A stretch of DNA of 37,183 nucleotides. Source: Bryobacterales bacterium (GTDB taxonomy: Bacteria > Acidobacteriota > Terriglobia > Bryobacterales > UBA6623). A program made the translations under genes and the position numbers. Every line of letters begins with the position of its first letter. Position 1 is the stretch's first letter. This document shows, piece by piece, positions 17,066-25,971 of the stretch. The notes beneath the pieces are model-generated. The model was not told where the DNA came from and did no database searches. It saw only the letters and a program-made list of their open reading frames with translations. Location: the NCBI GenBank assembly GCA_022824585.1, contig JAJDZN010000118.1:1-37183 (forward strand). Reading direction: 5' to 3'.

Positions 17066-17431
17066 CTACTGGGCGAGCTTGTCCCAGATCCCCGTGCGAA
17101 GCTCGTCCAAGCGGTGCTCTGCCGCATCGCGCACGTAAAGGTACTGATCCTCCTTGGCGACGCGCTCGAGTTCCGTCACGTCGGTCATGATCTTCACCGT
17201 CTTGCGGCGAATCTCTTCGTCATTCGATTCGCGCATCAGGCGGGCATAGTGGCCTTGATCCGGCTCGAGCGAGCGCAGTTTCGCGAACGCCTCGTGTCGC
17301 ACGAACCACTCGCTGTCGGCCACAACGACATCCGCTAGCGTTCCAGGGTCCGAAATGGCCCCAATGGCCTCGATCCGCACGTCGGCGTCGGAATGCTTCC
17401 ACTTCGGGCGGAACAGGTTCAGCAATCCCAT
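17066..17431 (-). CDS. Small HEAT-repeat protein
   Basis: The 121-aa protein is built of helical HEAT-like repeats and has no signal peptide, so it is cytoplasmic. Repeats appear as DADVRIEAIGAISDPGTLAD, DSEWFVRHEAFAKLRSLEP, DEEIRRKTVKIMTDVTELER and EDQYLYVRDAAEHRLDEL, each with the conserved hydrophobic/Arg pattern. It has no catalytic residues and probably binds another protein. It begins 30 bases after the stop of the sorbosone-dehydrogenase-like gene. Confidence 0.75.
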   Translation of the reverse strand: MGLLNLFRPKWKHSDADVRIEAIGAISDPGTLADVVVADSEWFVRHEAFAKLRSLEPDQGHYARLMRESNDEEIRRKTVKIMTDVTELERVAKEDQYLYVRDAAEHRLDELRTGIWDKLAQ

Positions 17432-17461
17432 ACTGGCGGTCCAAGCAGGTCAACGCTGCGG

Positions 17462-18655
17462 CTATTCGCCGTAGCTGATGCGCCAGATCTTGCGGCCGCC
17501 GTCATCGCTGACCAACATCGAGCCGTCCTTGAGCTGCAGCAGGCCGACGGGGCGTCCCCAAACCTCCCTCTGGTCCTCGCCTAGCATCCACCCGACGAGA
17601 AAGTCCTGCGGCCCTGACTGCGGCCGCCCGTCCTTGAACGGGATGAAGGTCACGCTATAACCCGTGCGGACCGAGCGGTTCCAAGATCCGTGGAACGCCA
17701 GGAAGAGCCCGCCCCGGTACTTCTCCGGAAACTGGGTGCCGGTGTAGAAGTGGATGTCGAGTACCGCGACATGCGCGCCCAGCAGCACGTCGGGATACAG
17801 CGTCTTGGCCACCATGTCGGCACCCGCGCCCTCGTGGCGAGGCTCGGGGTGCGGGCCGTTGTATGCGTAGGGCCACCCGTAGAATTCGCCCTGCTTGACA
17901 TTGACCAAGTAGTCTTCGGCAATATCGTCACCGAGCCCGTCACGTTCCTGCACCGCGGCCCAGATGTCCGAGGAGCCGGGATGCCAGCGCAGTCCAATGA
18001 TGTTGCGCAGACCCTCCGCGAACGTCTCGTGGCCGCTGCCGTCAGGGTTGTAGCGGTGCAGCGCCGCGCGGACCGGGTCCTCGCCGAGGGAAATGTTCGA
18101 ACCCGAACCGACCGTCACGTACAGCTTGGAATGGTCCTCGTTGAAGAGCAGCGAGCGCGTCCAGTGGCCCCTGCCATGTCCTTCGTAGGAAATGATCTCT
18201 TCGCCATCCGCCGCCGTCATGGCATCGGCGTCATAGACGAAGCGCTTGACTGACGTCGGCTCCGCTACGTACAGCCATTTTTCGTGGAAGGCCAAGCCGT
18301 AGGGTCGATCCAAGTTCTCGATCAGCTTGCGCGTCGCGCCGTCGTGATGCACGTAGACGGCGCCGTCGGCAACATTGCGCGAGCCCGAGTCGCTGAACAC
18401 CAGCTCGTCATTCGGACCCAACAGCATGAAGCGCGGGCGCATGAAGTCGCCGGTGATGTATTCCTCGACCTTGAAGCCCTCGGGAACCGCGAGACTGGCG
18501 TCGGAAGGGCGGTCGACCACGTTCGGGCGGTTGGTCGCCGACTCGGTGTGGAACGGCTCCGGCAGGCCCTTCCAGTTGACCGGCTTGTTCGGCTCCGCAG
18601 CAGCGAGCGCTGCCAGCAATACGGCAGAAATGCAGAGAGTGATCCAGATGCGCAT
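17462..18655 (-). CDS. Secreted sorbosone-dehydrogenase-like (GSDH-type) beta-propeller enzyme
   Basis: The family includes PQQ-dependent L-sorbosone and soluble glucose dehydrogenases, which oxidise sugars or aldoses outside the cytoplasm. The 397-aa protein begins with a signal peptide (MRIWITLCISAVLLAALAAA). Propeller landmarks are LDRPYGLAFH, GRGHWTRSLLF, LYVTVGSGSNI, GLRNIIGLRWHP, the highly conserved GEFYGWPYAY, and LAFHGSWNRSVRTGY. PQQ dependence is inferred from the family. A TACGCT box lies exactly 7 bases before the ATG and no Shine-Dalgarno is present, suggesting a leaderless internal transcript. It follows the sulfatase by 63 bases. Confidence 0.9.
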   Translation of the reverse strand: MRIWITLCISAVLLAALAAAEPNKPVNWKGLPEPFHTESATNRPNVVDRPSDASLAVPEGFKVEEYITGDFMRPRFMLLGPNDELVFSDSGSRNVADGAVYVHHDGATRKLIENLDRPYGLAFHEKWLYVAEPTSVKRFVYDADAMTAADGEEIISYEGHGRGHWTRSLLFNEDHSKLYVTVGSGSNISLGEDPVRAALHRYNPDGSGHETFAEGLRNIIGLRWHPGSSDIWAAVQERDGLGDDIAEDYLVNVKQGEFYGWPYAYNGPHPEPRHEGAGADMVAKTLYPDVLLGAHVAVLDIHFYTGTQFPEKYRGGLFLAFHGSWNRSVRTGYSVTFIPFKDGRPQSGPQDFLVGWMLGEDQREVWGRPVGLLQLKDGSMLVSDDGGRKIWRISYGE

Positions 18656-18662
18656 GCCTTAT

Positions 18663-18668
18663 AGCGTA
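18663..18668 (-). promoter_or_regulatory. TACGCT -10-like box 7 nt before ATG (leaderless signature)
   Basis: On the minus strand TACGCT, then 7 bases, then the ATG at 18655. A transcription start 7 bases after the hexamer would fall on the A of the start codon. No Shine-Dalgarno is seen. Confidence 0.35.
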
Positions 18669-18718
18669 GCCGATTCCCGGCTGGCCGGTGCACAGTTGCG
18701 AGTCTGGGATCGCCCGAG

Positions 18719-20143
18719 TCAGCGCGGTACGGCCACTTCGTTCGTCCGACGGTCACTAGGTTGCTCAGGTCGCTCCGGCGCGTTGATCACCGGCAGCCAC
18801 TCGACCAGATCCCGCTTGACCTCGGCATACAGTTCGTCGGCGGCCAAGTTGGTCCATTCCATCGGATCAACGCGGTGATCATAAAGTTCCTCGCTGCCAT
18901 CGGCATAGCGGATGTAGCGGAAGTCATCCGATCGCACAGCGTGGTTCAAGCGACCATGGGTCATGACAGCCGGTCTCCACGGCAACTCGGGGTTGCGCAA
19001 CAGCGGGACTAGGCTCTCTCCATCCAGTTCTCCGGCGGGGGCCAAGCCGGCCAATTCCAGCAGGGTTGGATAGAGATCCAGAAGACTCACCGGTCTCGGC
19101 GAGACTGCCCCGTCACGGGTGCCTTCAGGCAGGCCTGGCGCTCCCGGCGGCACAGAGATCATCAGCGGCACCCGAGTGGCCTCTTCCCACAAGGCGAACT
19201 TGCGCCAATGGTGCTTCTCGCCTAGGTGCCACCCATGGTCTCCCCACAGCACGATGATGGTGTTGTCCGCATATCCGCTCTCGTCGAGCGCGTCCAGCAC
19301 CCGTCCGAGCATCTCATCGGCGAAACTGATCGAGGCCAAGTACGCCTGGACTGCGTGCTTCCACTGCCCGTGCTCGACCACGCTGGCGTGATCGCGCTCG
19401 GGCCGGGCCATGCGCACGCCCGACGGCGGAACGTCAGCCAAGTCCGAGTTGAAAACCCTGGGCAGCTCAATACCTTCCAGCGGAAAGCGCCGGAAATAGT
19501 TGCGGGGGACAAACCACGGCAGATGCGGGCGAAAGATGCCGCAGGCGAGGAAGAACGGTTTGGCATGCGTCTCGCCCAGCTTGGCTGACACCCATGCCGC
19601 GACTTTGGCATCAGACATCTCGGCGGTCGCCACATCGAGCGGACCCCAGTCAAAATTGCCGGTTTCGGCAATGCCGTTCGCGGGACGCGTCGCAGGCGTC
19701 GGGTCGGCGCCCCTCTGGACATTCTTTGAAGGCCAGTATTCGTGCCATGAGGCTGGATCAGGATAGACGCCGTGGTAGATCTTCCCAGACCCTCCGGCCC
19801 AGTAGCCGTTCCGCATGAAGGCCTGCGGAAGCGTCTCCACATCCGGCATGGCCGGACGCCAGGCTTGGTCGTTCTGATAGACGCCCGAGCGGTACGGGGC
19901 AACTCCTGTCATCAGCGCTGCGCGGGACGGGTTGCAGGCTGGCGCCGCCGTGTAGGCGCGACTGAACAGCGTTGAGCGCCGCGCCAAGCGTGCAAGATTG
20001 GGCGTCTTGGCCTGCGCGTGGCCCCCCATGGGCTCGATCCAATCGTTGAGGTCGTCGACCGCGATGAATAGGACGTTGGGGGTCTCTGCCTTGGCCGCGG
20101 CTGCGGCCGTGAGGAGCGTAAAGAGTAGAGCGAGTCGTCGCAT
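18719..20143 (-). CDS. Exported type I sulfatase
   Basis: This is a formylglycine-dependent sulfatase of the iduronate-2-sulfatase/choline-sulfatase type, hydrolysing organic sulfate esters. The 474-aa protein has a signal peptide (MRRLALLFTLLTAAAAAKAE). Metal-binding D30-D31 lie in FIAVDDLND, and the modification motif C70-N-P-S-R lies in ACNPSRAALMTG, so Cys70 needs a formylglycine-generating enzyme (not in this window). SGKIYHGVYPD and WGDHGWHLGEKHHWRKFALW supply further active-site residues. Its ATG overlaps the symporter TGA by one base, so both come from one transcript. The substrate is unknown. Confidence 0.94.
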   Translation of the reverse strand: MRRLALLFTLLTAAAAAKAETPNVLFIAVDDLNDWIEPMGGHAQAKTPNLARLARRSTLFSRAYTAAPACNPSRAALMTGVAPYRSGVYQNDQAWRPAMPDVETLPQAFMRNGYWAGGSGKIYHGVYPDPASWHEYWPSKNVQRGADPTPATRPANGIAETGNFDWGPLDVATAEMSDAKVAAWVSAKLGETHAKPFFLACGIFRPHLPWFVPRNYFRRFPLEGIELPRVFNSDLADVPPSGVRMARPERDHASVVEHGQWKHAVQAYLASISFADEMLGRVLDALDESGYADNTIIVLWGDHGWHLGEKHHWRKFALWEEATRVPLMISVPPGAPGLPEGTRDGAVSPRPVSLLDLYPTLLELAGLAPAGELDGESLVPLLRNPELPWRPAVMTHGRLNHAVRSDDFRYIRYADGSEELYDHRVDPMEWTNLAADELYAEVKRDLVEWLPVINAPERPEQPSDRRTNEVAVPR

Positions 20144-21849
20144 CAGATCCTCCCATCGGGCATCGCATCGCTACGCGCGACGCCCGCACCGCCGCTGGGG
20201 GCGGAGATGAACAAGGCTGCCAGTATGGTAGCCAAGCAGCCTAGGGGGTTCAGCCAGAGGAATGCCAGGCCCGGAAACACGAGCTTGGTGAGCCAGACCG
20301 CGATGAGCCCGAACGCCGTGCCCCAGAACGCACCGTTCGCCGTGACCCGCTTGAACAGGAAGGCAACGGCGAAGACCCCCAGCATTGGCCCGTAGAACAG
20401 CGAGCCCACGAAGTTGACGGCTTCGATCAGCGACCCCAGCCTGCCCCCGAAGCCCGCGAAGATCGCAGCGTAGGCGGCCCAACCCAGGGTTGCCCAGCGC
20501 AGGGCCCGGCGGGTGCCTCGCTCGCCCGCATGCGGCCGAACGTAGCGGGCGTAGTGGTCCACGATCGTGGACGTCGCGAGCGAGTTCAGTTCCGACGAGA
20601 TAGTCGACATAGCAGCCGCGAAAACTCCGGCCATGATCAGGCCGATCAGTCCCTTCGGCAAGTAGCCGAGAACGAAGGTGAGGAAGACATAGTTGGTGTC
20701 GTTGTAGGTGCCGGGGCCGCTCTCCTCCTCGGCGAGCGCGATGGCCTCCCCGCGGACGCCCTGAAGGCGTTGGTTGGCTGTGGCGAACGCATCGCGCTCG
20801 GTCGGAGCGCCCCCGCTGGCAACGAAACGGTCCGCGCTGCCGCGGCGCTCTTGGAACGCTTGCTCGAAGCGGGCGTCCACTTGGCGCAGCTCCTCCGCGT
20901 GCGTCTGTTCGAGTCGCGCTCGTTCGGCCGGGTGAAACAGCAGCGGCGGCGGCTCGTACAGGAAGAAGGCGAAGACCAAGACGCCGGTCAGTAAGATGAA
21001 CGCTTGCAGCGGGACTTTAAGCATTGCATTGAATAGCAGGCTAATCCGACTGTGATACAAGGACTTCGCAGTAAGGTAGCGCTGGACCTGAGACTGGTCT
21101 GTGCCGAAATAGGCCAGTGACAGGAATGTGGCTCCTATCAGCCCGGACCACAGCGTGTAGCGGCTGTTCCAATCGAACGTAGTGTCCACGGCCTCGAGCT
21201 TGCCCACGGTGCCAGCGAGTGCCAGCGCGTCACGAAACGACACGGAGTCGGGTAGGCCGGTCCATGCAAAGCAGAACGCGACGGCGATGCCGGCGAACAT
21301 CACGCCCATCTGGACGGCGTCTGCCCACATCACGGCCCGGATGCCGCCCAACACGGTATAAGTCGCTACCACGACGACAGTGATCAGGATTGTTGGCGCT
21401 TCCGGGATACCCAGGATGACCGACAAGGCCACCGCCGGGGCGTACACTGCCAGACCAACGCCTAGGCCGCGCTGGACCAGGAACACCCCGCTGGCTAACC
21501 TGCGGGTCTTGGCGTCGAAGCGACGCTCCAGGTATTCGTAAGCGGTCTGCACTCCGCTGCGATGGAACGCCGGCGCGGCGAACGCCGCGATCAGCACCAT
21601 CGCAATCGGCAGCCCGAAGTAGAACTGCACGAAGCGCATGCCGTCGGTGTATCCCTGGCTGGTCGTGCCGATAAAGGTGATCGCGCTGGCCTGCGTCGCC
21701 ATGATCGACAGGCCGATCACCCACCAGCGCATCTGTTTGCCGGCGGAGACGTAGGCGTGGACAGACTGATCGCCGCGCGAGCGTCTCAGGCTGAAGGTCA
21801 GGATTGCCGCCAGAGAGGCGATCAGGACTGACCAGTCGAGCGCGCTCAT
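20143..21849 (-). CDS. Sodium:solute symporter (SSS family)
   Basis: SSS transporters import sugars, acids or other solutes with Na+. The 568-aa protein has about 13 membrane helices. Helix 1 carries the periplasm-facing start DWSVLIASLAAILTF, the first core helix WWVIGLSIMATQASAITFIG, and the Na-site helix GVFAAAMSTISSELNSLATS with its Ser/Thr run. An unusually long polar loop (about residues 300-385, rich in Glu, Arg and Gln) lies between GVLVFAFFLYEPPPL and TNYVFLTFVLGYLP. The ATG overlaps the stop of the upstream small membrane protein (ATGA) and its stop overlaps the sulfatase start, so all three are coupled. It probably imports the product released by the sulfatase (inference). Confidence 0.92.
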   Translation of the reverse strand: MSALDWSVLIASLAAILTFSLRRSRGDQSVHAYVSAGKQMRWWVIGLSIMATQASAITFIGTTSQGYTDGMRFVQFYFGLPIAMVLIAAFAAPAFHRSGVQTAYEYLERRFDAKTRRLASGVFLVQRGLGVGLAVYAPAVALSVILGIPEAPTILITVVVVATYTVLGGIRAVMWADAVQMGVMFAGIAVAFCFAWTGLPDSVSFRDALALAGTVGKLEAVDTTFDWNSRYTLWSGLIGATFLSLAYFGTDQSQVQRYLTAKSLYHSRISLLFNAMLKVPLQAFILLTGVLVFAFFLYEPPPLLFHPAERARLEQTHAEELRQVDARFEQAFQERRGSADRFVASGGAPTERDAFATANQRLQGVRGEAIALAEEESGPGTYNDTNYVFLTFVLGYLPKGLIGLIMAGVFAAAMSTISSELNSLATSTIVDHYARYVRPHAGERGTRRALRWATLGWAAYAAIFAGFGGRLGSLIEAVNFVGSLFYGPMLGVFAVAFLFKRVTANGAFWGTAFGLIAVWLTKLVFPGLAFLWLNPLGCLATILAALFISAPSGGAGVARSDAMPDGRI

Positions 21850-22001
21850 GAGGCTTGGCCCAGGAATCGGGTGACGGCCCAGAGGCCCACGATCCAGAAC
21901 GCTAGGTGGGCTAGCACGAGAACGTAAATCCGGTTCCAGTTGCGAGCGTCTGCTGGCGCGCTCGCAGCCTCAGACTCGCGTGGATGCGAGGTGTCTTGCA
22001 A
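21846..22001 (-). CDS. Single-helix small membrane protein coupled to the SSS symporter
   Basis: No named family is recognised with confidence. A TTG at 22001 with TAGGA just upstream gives 51 aa; an ATG at 22094 would give 82 aa with a weakly gene-like N-terminus. The C-terminal half holds one membrane helix in NWNRIYVLVLAHLAFWIVGL followed by WAVTRFLGQAS. The TGA overlaps the symporter ATG by the ATGA arrangement, which argues that it is translated and matched in amount to the transporter. It may be an accessory subunit of the SSS protein (inference). Confidence 0.6.
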   Translation of the reverse strand: MQDTSHPRESEAASAPADARNWNRIYVLVLAHLAFWIVGLWAVTRFLGQAS

Positions 22002-22196
22002 GCGTCCTATCTTACCCGTAGCGCGATCCGGATACAGCGCGCCCGTCGTTAGGTCGAGGGCCCCGATCCTCCGGAGCGGCGCTCCCGGCACCATGGCCGC
22101 ATGGCGAGCTGGACAGCTGCGATGGGCCTCGTTCCTGGCGCGACGCCTCGGGCCGGCCTAGGGTCGGGGCGGAAAGCTACTTGTTCCCCTTGACGG

Positions 22197-22997
22197 TCAG
22201 GGGGTGCTGGGATTGCCCGCCGACGCTATGGTTTCGGGAAACGCGATCCTCTGGAACTCCGGTATCTCATGCATCTCCTTGAAGGCGGGATCGGATGCCA
22301 CTTTGCGGGGCCCACCGAAACCTTCCTCAAGTGCTTTGCGGATGTACAGGATCGACCTATCCCAAATCTGCGCCCCCGCGTAGGCTTTGGCCATGAAGTA
22401 GTAGTACTTGCCTGTGTTGCCCACCGAGCGCTCCTGCAGCATCGTTCCGAAGGTTCCCTTCGTGTCGAATACGTTCGGGTCCAGGTCCAAGGCTTTCAAA
22501 TACGACTGAGAAGCGAGCTTGAACTTCCGCCTGGCGAAGTACGAGGTGCCGAGGTTGCTGTGGATCGAGGCCGAATAGGGAGAGGCCTTCAGCGCCCGCT
22601 TGTATGCGCGGATGGCCTTGCCGTAGTTTCCCTGCGCGTGATGGACCGTGCCCAGGTTGTTGAGCGCCTGGCTATAGCTCTTGTCCACGCGCCAGGCACG
22701 CTCGTATTGCCGCCGGGCGTTGCCGAGCATGAGGAGCTGATGGTAGGAGATGCCGAGCTTGTTGATCAGCTTGGCCGAGTCCGGTTCGAGCCGGAGCGCC
22801 TCCTTGTAGGTATCGCCGGCCTCGCGATACATCTTGCGGGCCATGTAGATGTCGCCGCGCCGCTCTGGGCTGAGCTCCCTGGCCGCTGGGTTAATCTCGT
22901 CGCGCTCCTTGGTGCGGTCGATCAGTTGTGCCTGCCCGGAAGCGGCAAGCAAGACGACGCCTAGAGCCAGCGCCCCCGACCGCACTCTGTCCAACAT
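22197..22997 (-). CDS. Secreted TPR-repeat protein
   Basis: This 266-aa tetratricopeptide protein has a signal peptide (about residues 1-24, GALALGVVLLAASGQAQ). Consecutive TPR units are visible from about 45 to 180: YMARKMYREAGDTYKEALRL, KLINKLGISYHQLLMLGNAR, ALNNLGTVHHAQGNYGKAIR and IHSNLGTSYFARRKFKLASQ. The C-terminal part (TGKYYYFMAKAYAGAQIWDR to about 255) continues the helical pattern. Such proteins are common in Acidobacteriota and of unknown function. It ends 195 bases before the small membrane protein and could be read through into it. Confidence 0.82.
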   Translation of the reverse strand: MLDRVRSGALALGVVLLAASGQAQLIDRTKERDEINPAARELSPERRGDIYMARKMYREAGDTYKEALRLEPDSAKLINKLGISYHQLLMLGNARRQYERAWRVDKSYSQALNNLGTVHHAQGNYGKAIRAYKRALKASPYSASIHSNLGTSYFARRKFKLASQSYLKALDLDPNVFDTKGTFGTMLQERSVGNTGKYYYFMAKAYAGAQIWDRSILYIRKALEEGFGGPRKVASDPAFKEMHEIPEFQRIAFPETIASAGNPSTP

Positions 22998-23012
22998 TGC
23001 TTTACCGAAACT

Positions 23013-23042
23013 TTATTGAAGCACATCGGCGAAGGATTGCAA
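23013..23042 (-). promoter_or_regulatory. Candidate sigma-70 promoter of the TPR gene
   Basis: On the minus strand TTGCAA (23042-23037) and CAATAA (23018-23013) are 18 bases apart, 15 bases before the ATG at 22997. The implied leader is only about 8 bases. Confidence 0.3.
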
Positions 23043-23075
23043 GGCAAAACTGGGGGAATTGGTCCAACCACCCCC

Positions 23076-23837
23076 TCAGGGGCATTCGAGTCGCTCCCAC
23101 ATCTCGCGCAGCTGGCTGAGCGAGAGCTGCTGCGCCCGCATTCTCGCGCATGGATCGGCATGCAAGCGCTCGGGCGGATAGCGCGCGGCCAGGTTGTTCT
23201 TCAGCGTCTTGCGGGGCTGCCGGAAGCAGGCACTCAAGAAGGCCAGCAGGCCTGCTGGCGGCGGCTCGCCGGCAACGTCAAAGCGCACGACGGCAGAGTG
23301 GACGGCTGGTGGCGGCTCGAATGCGTCCGGCGGAACCCGGAAGAGCTTCGCGGGACCGCTCTGCAACTGACAAAAGCAGCTCAGAAAGCCGAAAGAACGG
23401 CTGCCTCCCCTCGCCACCACGCGGTCCGCCACTTCTTCCTGCATCAGGAATGTCGCGGAGCGAAAATCATGCCGCGCGGCGAGCACCTTGCGCAGGATCG
23501 GGGAGGTGATGTAGTACGGCAGGTTCCCCACGACCACAGACCGACTCGGGGCTGACTCGGGCAGGATGTCCGGCAGACTCACTTGCAGGATGTCCGCCGT
23601 GATGACGGTAAGCCCTTGCGGGGCACCGCATCGTTGCGGCAACGCTTCGGCGAATCCAGAGTCCAGTTCGATTGCCAAGACGTGCCGGGCAATCCCGAGC
23701 AGGTGCCGGGTGAGTGCTCCCTTGCCCGGTCCGATCTCGACCACGGTGTCATCCGGCGCGACTGCGGCCGAGGCGATGCGGGCGAGCACGCCCTCGTCCT
23801 GCAGGAAGTGCTGGCCGAGCTTGGCCCCCCCTCGCAT
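23076..23837 (-). CDS. rsmA: 16S rRNA dimethyladenosine transferase
   Basis: RsmA (KsgA) dimethylates two adjacent adenines near the 3' end of 16S rRNA during 30S maturation. The 253-aa protein begins MRGGAKLGQHFLQDEGVLAR, with the family KxGQHFL motif. SAM-binding motifs are VEIGPGKGALTRHLL, AIELD and ADIL, and the catalytic motif NLPYYITSPIL is present. It is slightly short at the C-terminus for the family. No Shine-Dalgarno precedes the ATG; instead TACACT lies exactly 7 bases upstream. It is divergent from tig. Confidence 0.95.
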   Translation of the reverse strand: MRGGAKLGQHFLQDEGVLARIASAAVAPDDTVVEIGPGKGALTRHLLGIARHVLAIELDSGFAEALPQRCGAPQGLTVITADILQVSLPDILPESAPSRSVVVGNLPYYITSPILRKVLAARHDFRSATFLMQEEVADRVVARGGSRSFGFLSCFCQLQSGPAKLFRVPPDAFEPPPAVHSAVVRFDVAGEPPPAGLLAFLSACFRQPRKTLKNNLAARYPPERLHADPCARMRAQQLSLSQLREMWERLECP

Positions 23838-23844
23838 CGGTTCG

Positions 23845-23850
23845 AGTGTA
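23845..23850 (-). promoter_or_regulatory. TACACT -10-like box 7 nt before rsmA ATG
   Basis: TACACT, 7 bases, then ATG on the minus strand, with no Shine-Dalgarno. The spacing would place the transcript start on the start codon. Confidence 0.4.
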
Positions 23851-23951
23851 CCGAGACGCCAGTGACCTTCCGAGCCGCCAAAGGGCTCTGCTGTAGACTG
23901 GAGGTTAACGCGGGGCCTCCTATGTGCCGCCGCCGATAGGTGAAGTAGGCC

Positions 23952-25280
23952 TTGGAAAGCGAAGCTGACCAGAAGGATCCTTGCGCGCGTACTGTGACCG
24001 TCGAGATCCCTTGGGACGTGGTCGAAAAGGAGCGCAGAGACTACGTCAAGGGAGCCCAGCGGTCAGTGACCGTGCCGGGCTTTCGCAAGGGCCGGGCGCC
24101 GGAGCGTGTGCTGTACCGGTACTTCGAGAAGGAGATCTCGGTCGTCCTGACGGAGCGATTGGCGCCTGAATTTCTCAGCAAGAAGATCGGCGGCATGGAC
24201 CAAAAGCTGGCCGCCGGTCCGTATATCACCGACTTTCGGTTCGTCGAGGGCAGGCCGTTCGAGGTCGATGCCGAATACGAAGTCTTCCCCCGCTTCGAGC
24301 TTGGGGAGTACAGGGACCTCAAGGTCGTCCACGACACGGAAGCCGTGACCGATGAGCGGGTCGACGCAGAACTTGAGCGCCTTCGGGAACATCACGCGTC
24401 TGTTCGGACTCTGGACCCGCGACCGGTCGAGGACAAAGACGTTGTGCGCGTCACGTTCAATTCGGCCGTGGACGGGCCGGATCTGCCGTTCTTCGGCCAA
24501 GAACTGACCTGCGATCTCGGCCGCGAGCAAAGCCCCGGCGGCCTGCCGTTCACGCGCGAACTCCCGGGACTCGAGCCCGGAGCGGAGACCGAGATTTCCT
24601 GCCAGTGCCCGGACGACTACCCGGACCCTGACATCGCTGGCAAGACCGTCGAGTGCAAGGCCACGGTGCATTCGATCCTCGAAGTGGATCTTCCCGAGCT
24701 TGACGACGAGTTCGCCAAGGATCTCAAAGGGAACCACGAGACTCTGGATGACTTGAAGGGTGCGATCCGCAAGGAGCTTGAGTCGCGCGCCGAGCTCGAA
24801 GCGCGCGCGGCCACCGAATTCGAGGTCATGAACAAGCTCGCCGCCTCGCATCAGATCGACGTGCCGAGGCAGCACCTACGGGAGCGGCTCCAACGCCTTG
24901 CCGAAAGGATGGAGGCCCGCGAAGGCGCCCCCGAGCAGCCGAGCCTGACGCCGCTCACGGTCGCGCAAGAGGCGATGGCCGTGTGCGCCGAGCAAGTGCT
25001 CGACCGCATCGCGGACGTTGAGGACATCGACCTCAGCCATCAAGAGATTCAAGACTTCGTCAACCGATGGGCGGAATCGGAGCAGCTGACTCCCGAACGC
25101 GCCCGGGAGAAGATGGAGGAGTCGGGCATTCTAGCCTCGATGTGCACTCGCGGACGTCGTTCCAAGGCGATGCAATTGGTCATCGACTCCGGGGCACCCT
25201 TCGAGGAGCCAGAGCCGCAGGATTCCGACAGGCCCGAAGGGCAGCCCAGTCCGGCCGCAGACCCTTCCGAGGACGAATAG
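23952..25280 (+). CDS. tig: Trigger factor (ribosome-associated chaperone)
   Basis: Trigger factor binds ribosomal protein L23 and shields nascent chains. The TTG start follows a GGTGAAG-like site and gives 442 aa, the usual length. The ribosome-binding signature is VPGFRKGRAPERVLYRYF (about 42-59). The central PPIase-type domain (about 150-245) lacks the usual FxGxxDG and MGQGRxIPGFE residues, so prolyl isomerase activity may be weak. The C-terminal helical arms run from about 250 to 410, and an acidic Pro/Glu/Asp tail ends the protein. clpP begins 9 bases after the stop. Confidence 0.95.
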   Translation: MESEADQKDPCARTVTVEIPWDVVEKERRDYVKGAQRSVTVPGFRKGRAPERVLYRYFEKEISVVLTERLAPEFLSKKIGGMDQKLAAGPYITDFRFVEGRPFEVDAEYEVFPRFELGEYRDLKVVHDTEAVTDERVDAELERLREHHASVRTLDPRPVEDKDVVRVTFNSAVDGPDLPFFGQELTCDLGREQSPGGLPFTRELPGLEPGAETEISCQCPDDYPDPDIAGKTVECKATVHSILEVDLPELDDEFAKDLKGNHETLDDLKGAIRKELESRAELEARAATEFEVMNKLAASHQIDVPRQHLRERLQRLAERMEAREGAPEQPSLTPLTVAQEAMAVCAEQVLDRIADVEDIDLSHQEIQDFVNRWAESEQLTPERAREKMEESGILASMCTRGRRSKAMQLVIDSGAPFEEPEPQDSDRPEGQPSPAADPSEDE

Positions 25281-25289
25281 GGAGCGCTC

Positions 25290-25898
25290 ATGTCAGACGT
25301 TGTGGAACCGAGAGCGAATCTCGTCCCGATGGTGGTCGAGCAGACCAGCCGCGGCGAGCGCGCCTACGACATCTTCTCGCGCCTGCTGCGGGACAATATC
25401 ATCTTCGTCGGGTATCCGATAGACGACGCCATCGCCAACCTGATCACGGCGCAGCTGCTGTTCTTGGAGGCCGAAAACCCCGAACGCGACATCTGGCTGT
25501 ACATCAACTCTCCCGGCGGCTCGATCACCGCCGGCATGGCCATCTACGACACCATGCAGTTCGTCAAGCCCGACATCACCACGGTGTGCATCGGCCAGGC
25601 CGCATCCATGGCGGCGGTGTTGATGGCGGCCGGGGCGAAGGGCAAGCGCTTCGCCCTGCCCAACTCGCGCTTCCTGCTGCACCAGCCCTCTCTATCCGGA
25701 CTGGCCGGCCAGGCTACCGACATCGACATCCACGCACGCGAGATCCTGCGCATGCGCAAGAGCCTCAATGCGTTGCTGGCCGGTCACACGGGCCAGGAGA
25801 TCGAGCGGATCGAGCGGGACGTGGAGCGGGACTTCATCCTGGACGCCAAGCAGGCCAAGGAGTACGGCCTGGTTGACCAAATCATCGCCAAGAAGTAA
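25290..25898 (+). CDS. clpP: ATP-dependent Clp protease proteolytic subunit
   Basis: ClpP is the serine protease barrel that degrades substrates unfolded by ClpX or ClpA. The 202-aa protein carries the full triad: S106 in [11 protein letters not shown]131 in RFLLHQPS and D181 in VERDFILD. Family stretches [19 protein letters not shown] and [20 protein letters not shown] are intact. GGGAG lies 6 bases before the ATG. It follows tig as in most bacteria, but clpX, normally next, is absent here. Confidence 0.97.
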   Translation: MSDVVEPRANLVPMVVEQTSRGERAYDIFSRLLRDNIIFVGYPIDDAIANLITAQLLFLEAENPERDIWLYINSPGGSITAGMAIYDTMQFVKPDITTVCIGQAASMAAVLMAAGAKGKRFALPNSRFLLHQPSLSGLAGQATDIDIHAREILRMRKSLNALLAGHTGQEIERIERDVERDFILDAKQAKEYGLVDQIIAKK

Positions 25899-25958
25899 CG
25901 GCTAGACGCTTCCGGAACCGGCACTGCGGCCCCTGTCGGTCGCCATTTGCTGGTCTGG

Positions 25959-25964
25959 TACCCT
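25959..25964 (+). promoter_or_regulatory. TACCCT -10-like box 7 nt before ATG
   Basis: TACCCT is followed by 7 bases and the ATG at 25972, again without a Shine-Dalgarno. Confidence 0.35.
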
Positions 25965-25971
25965 ACAGCGC

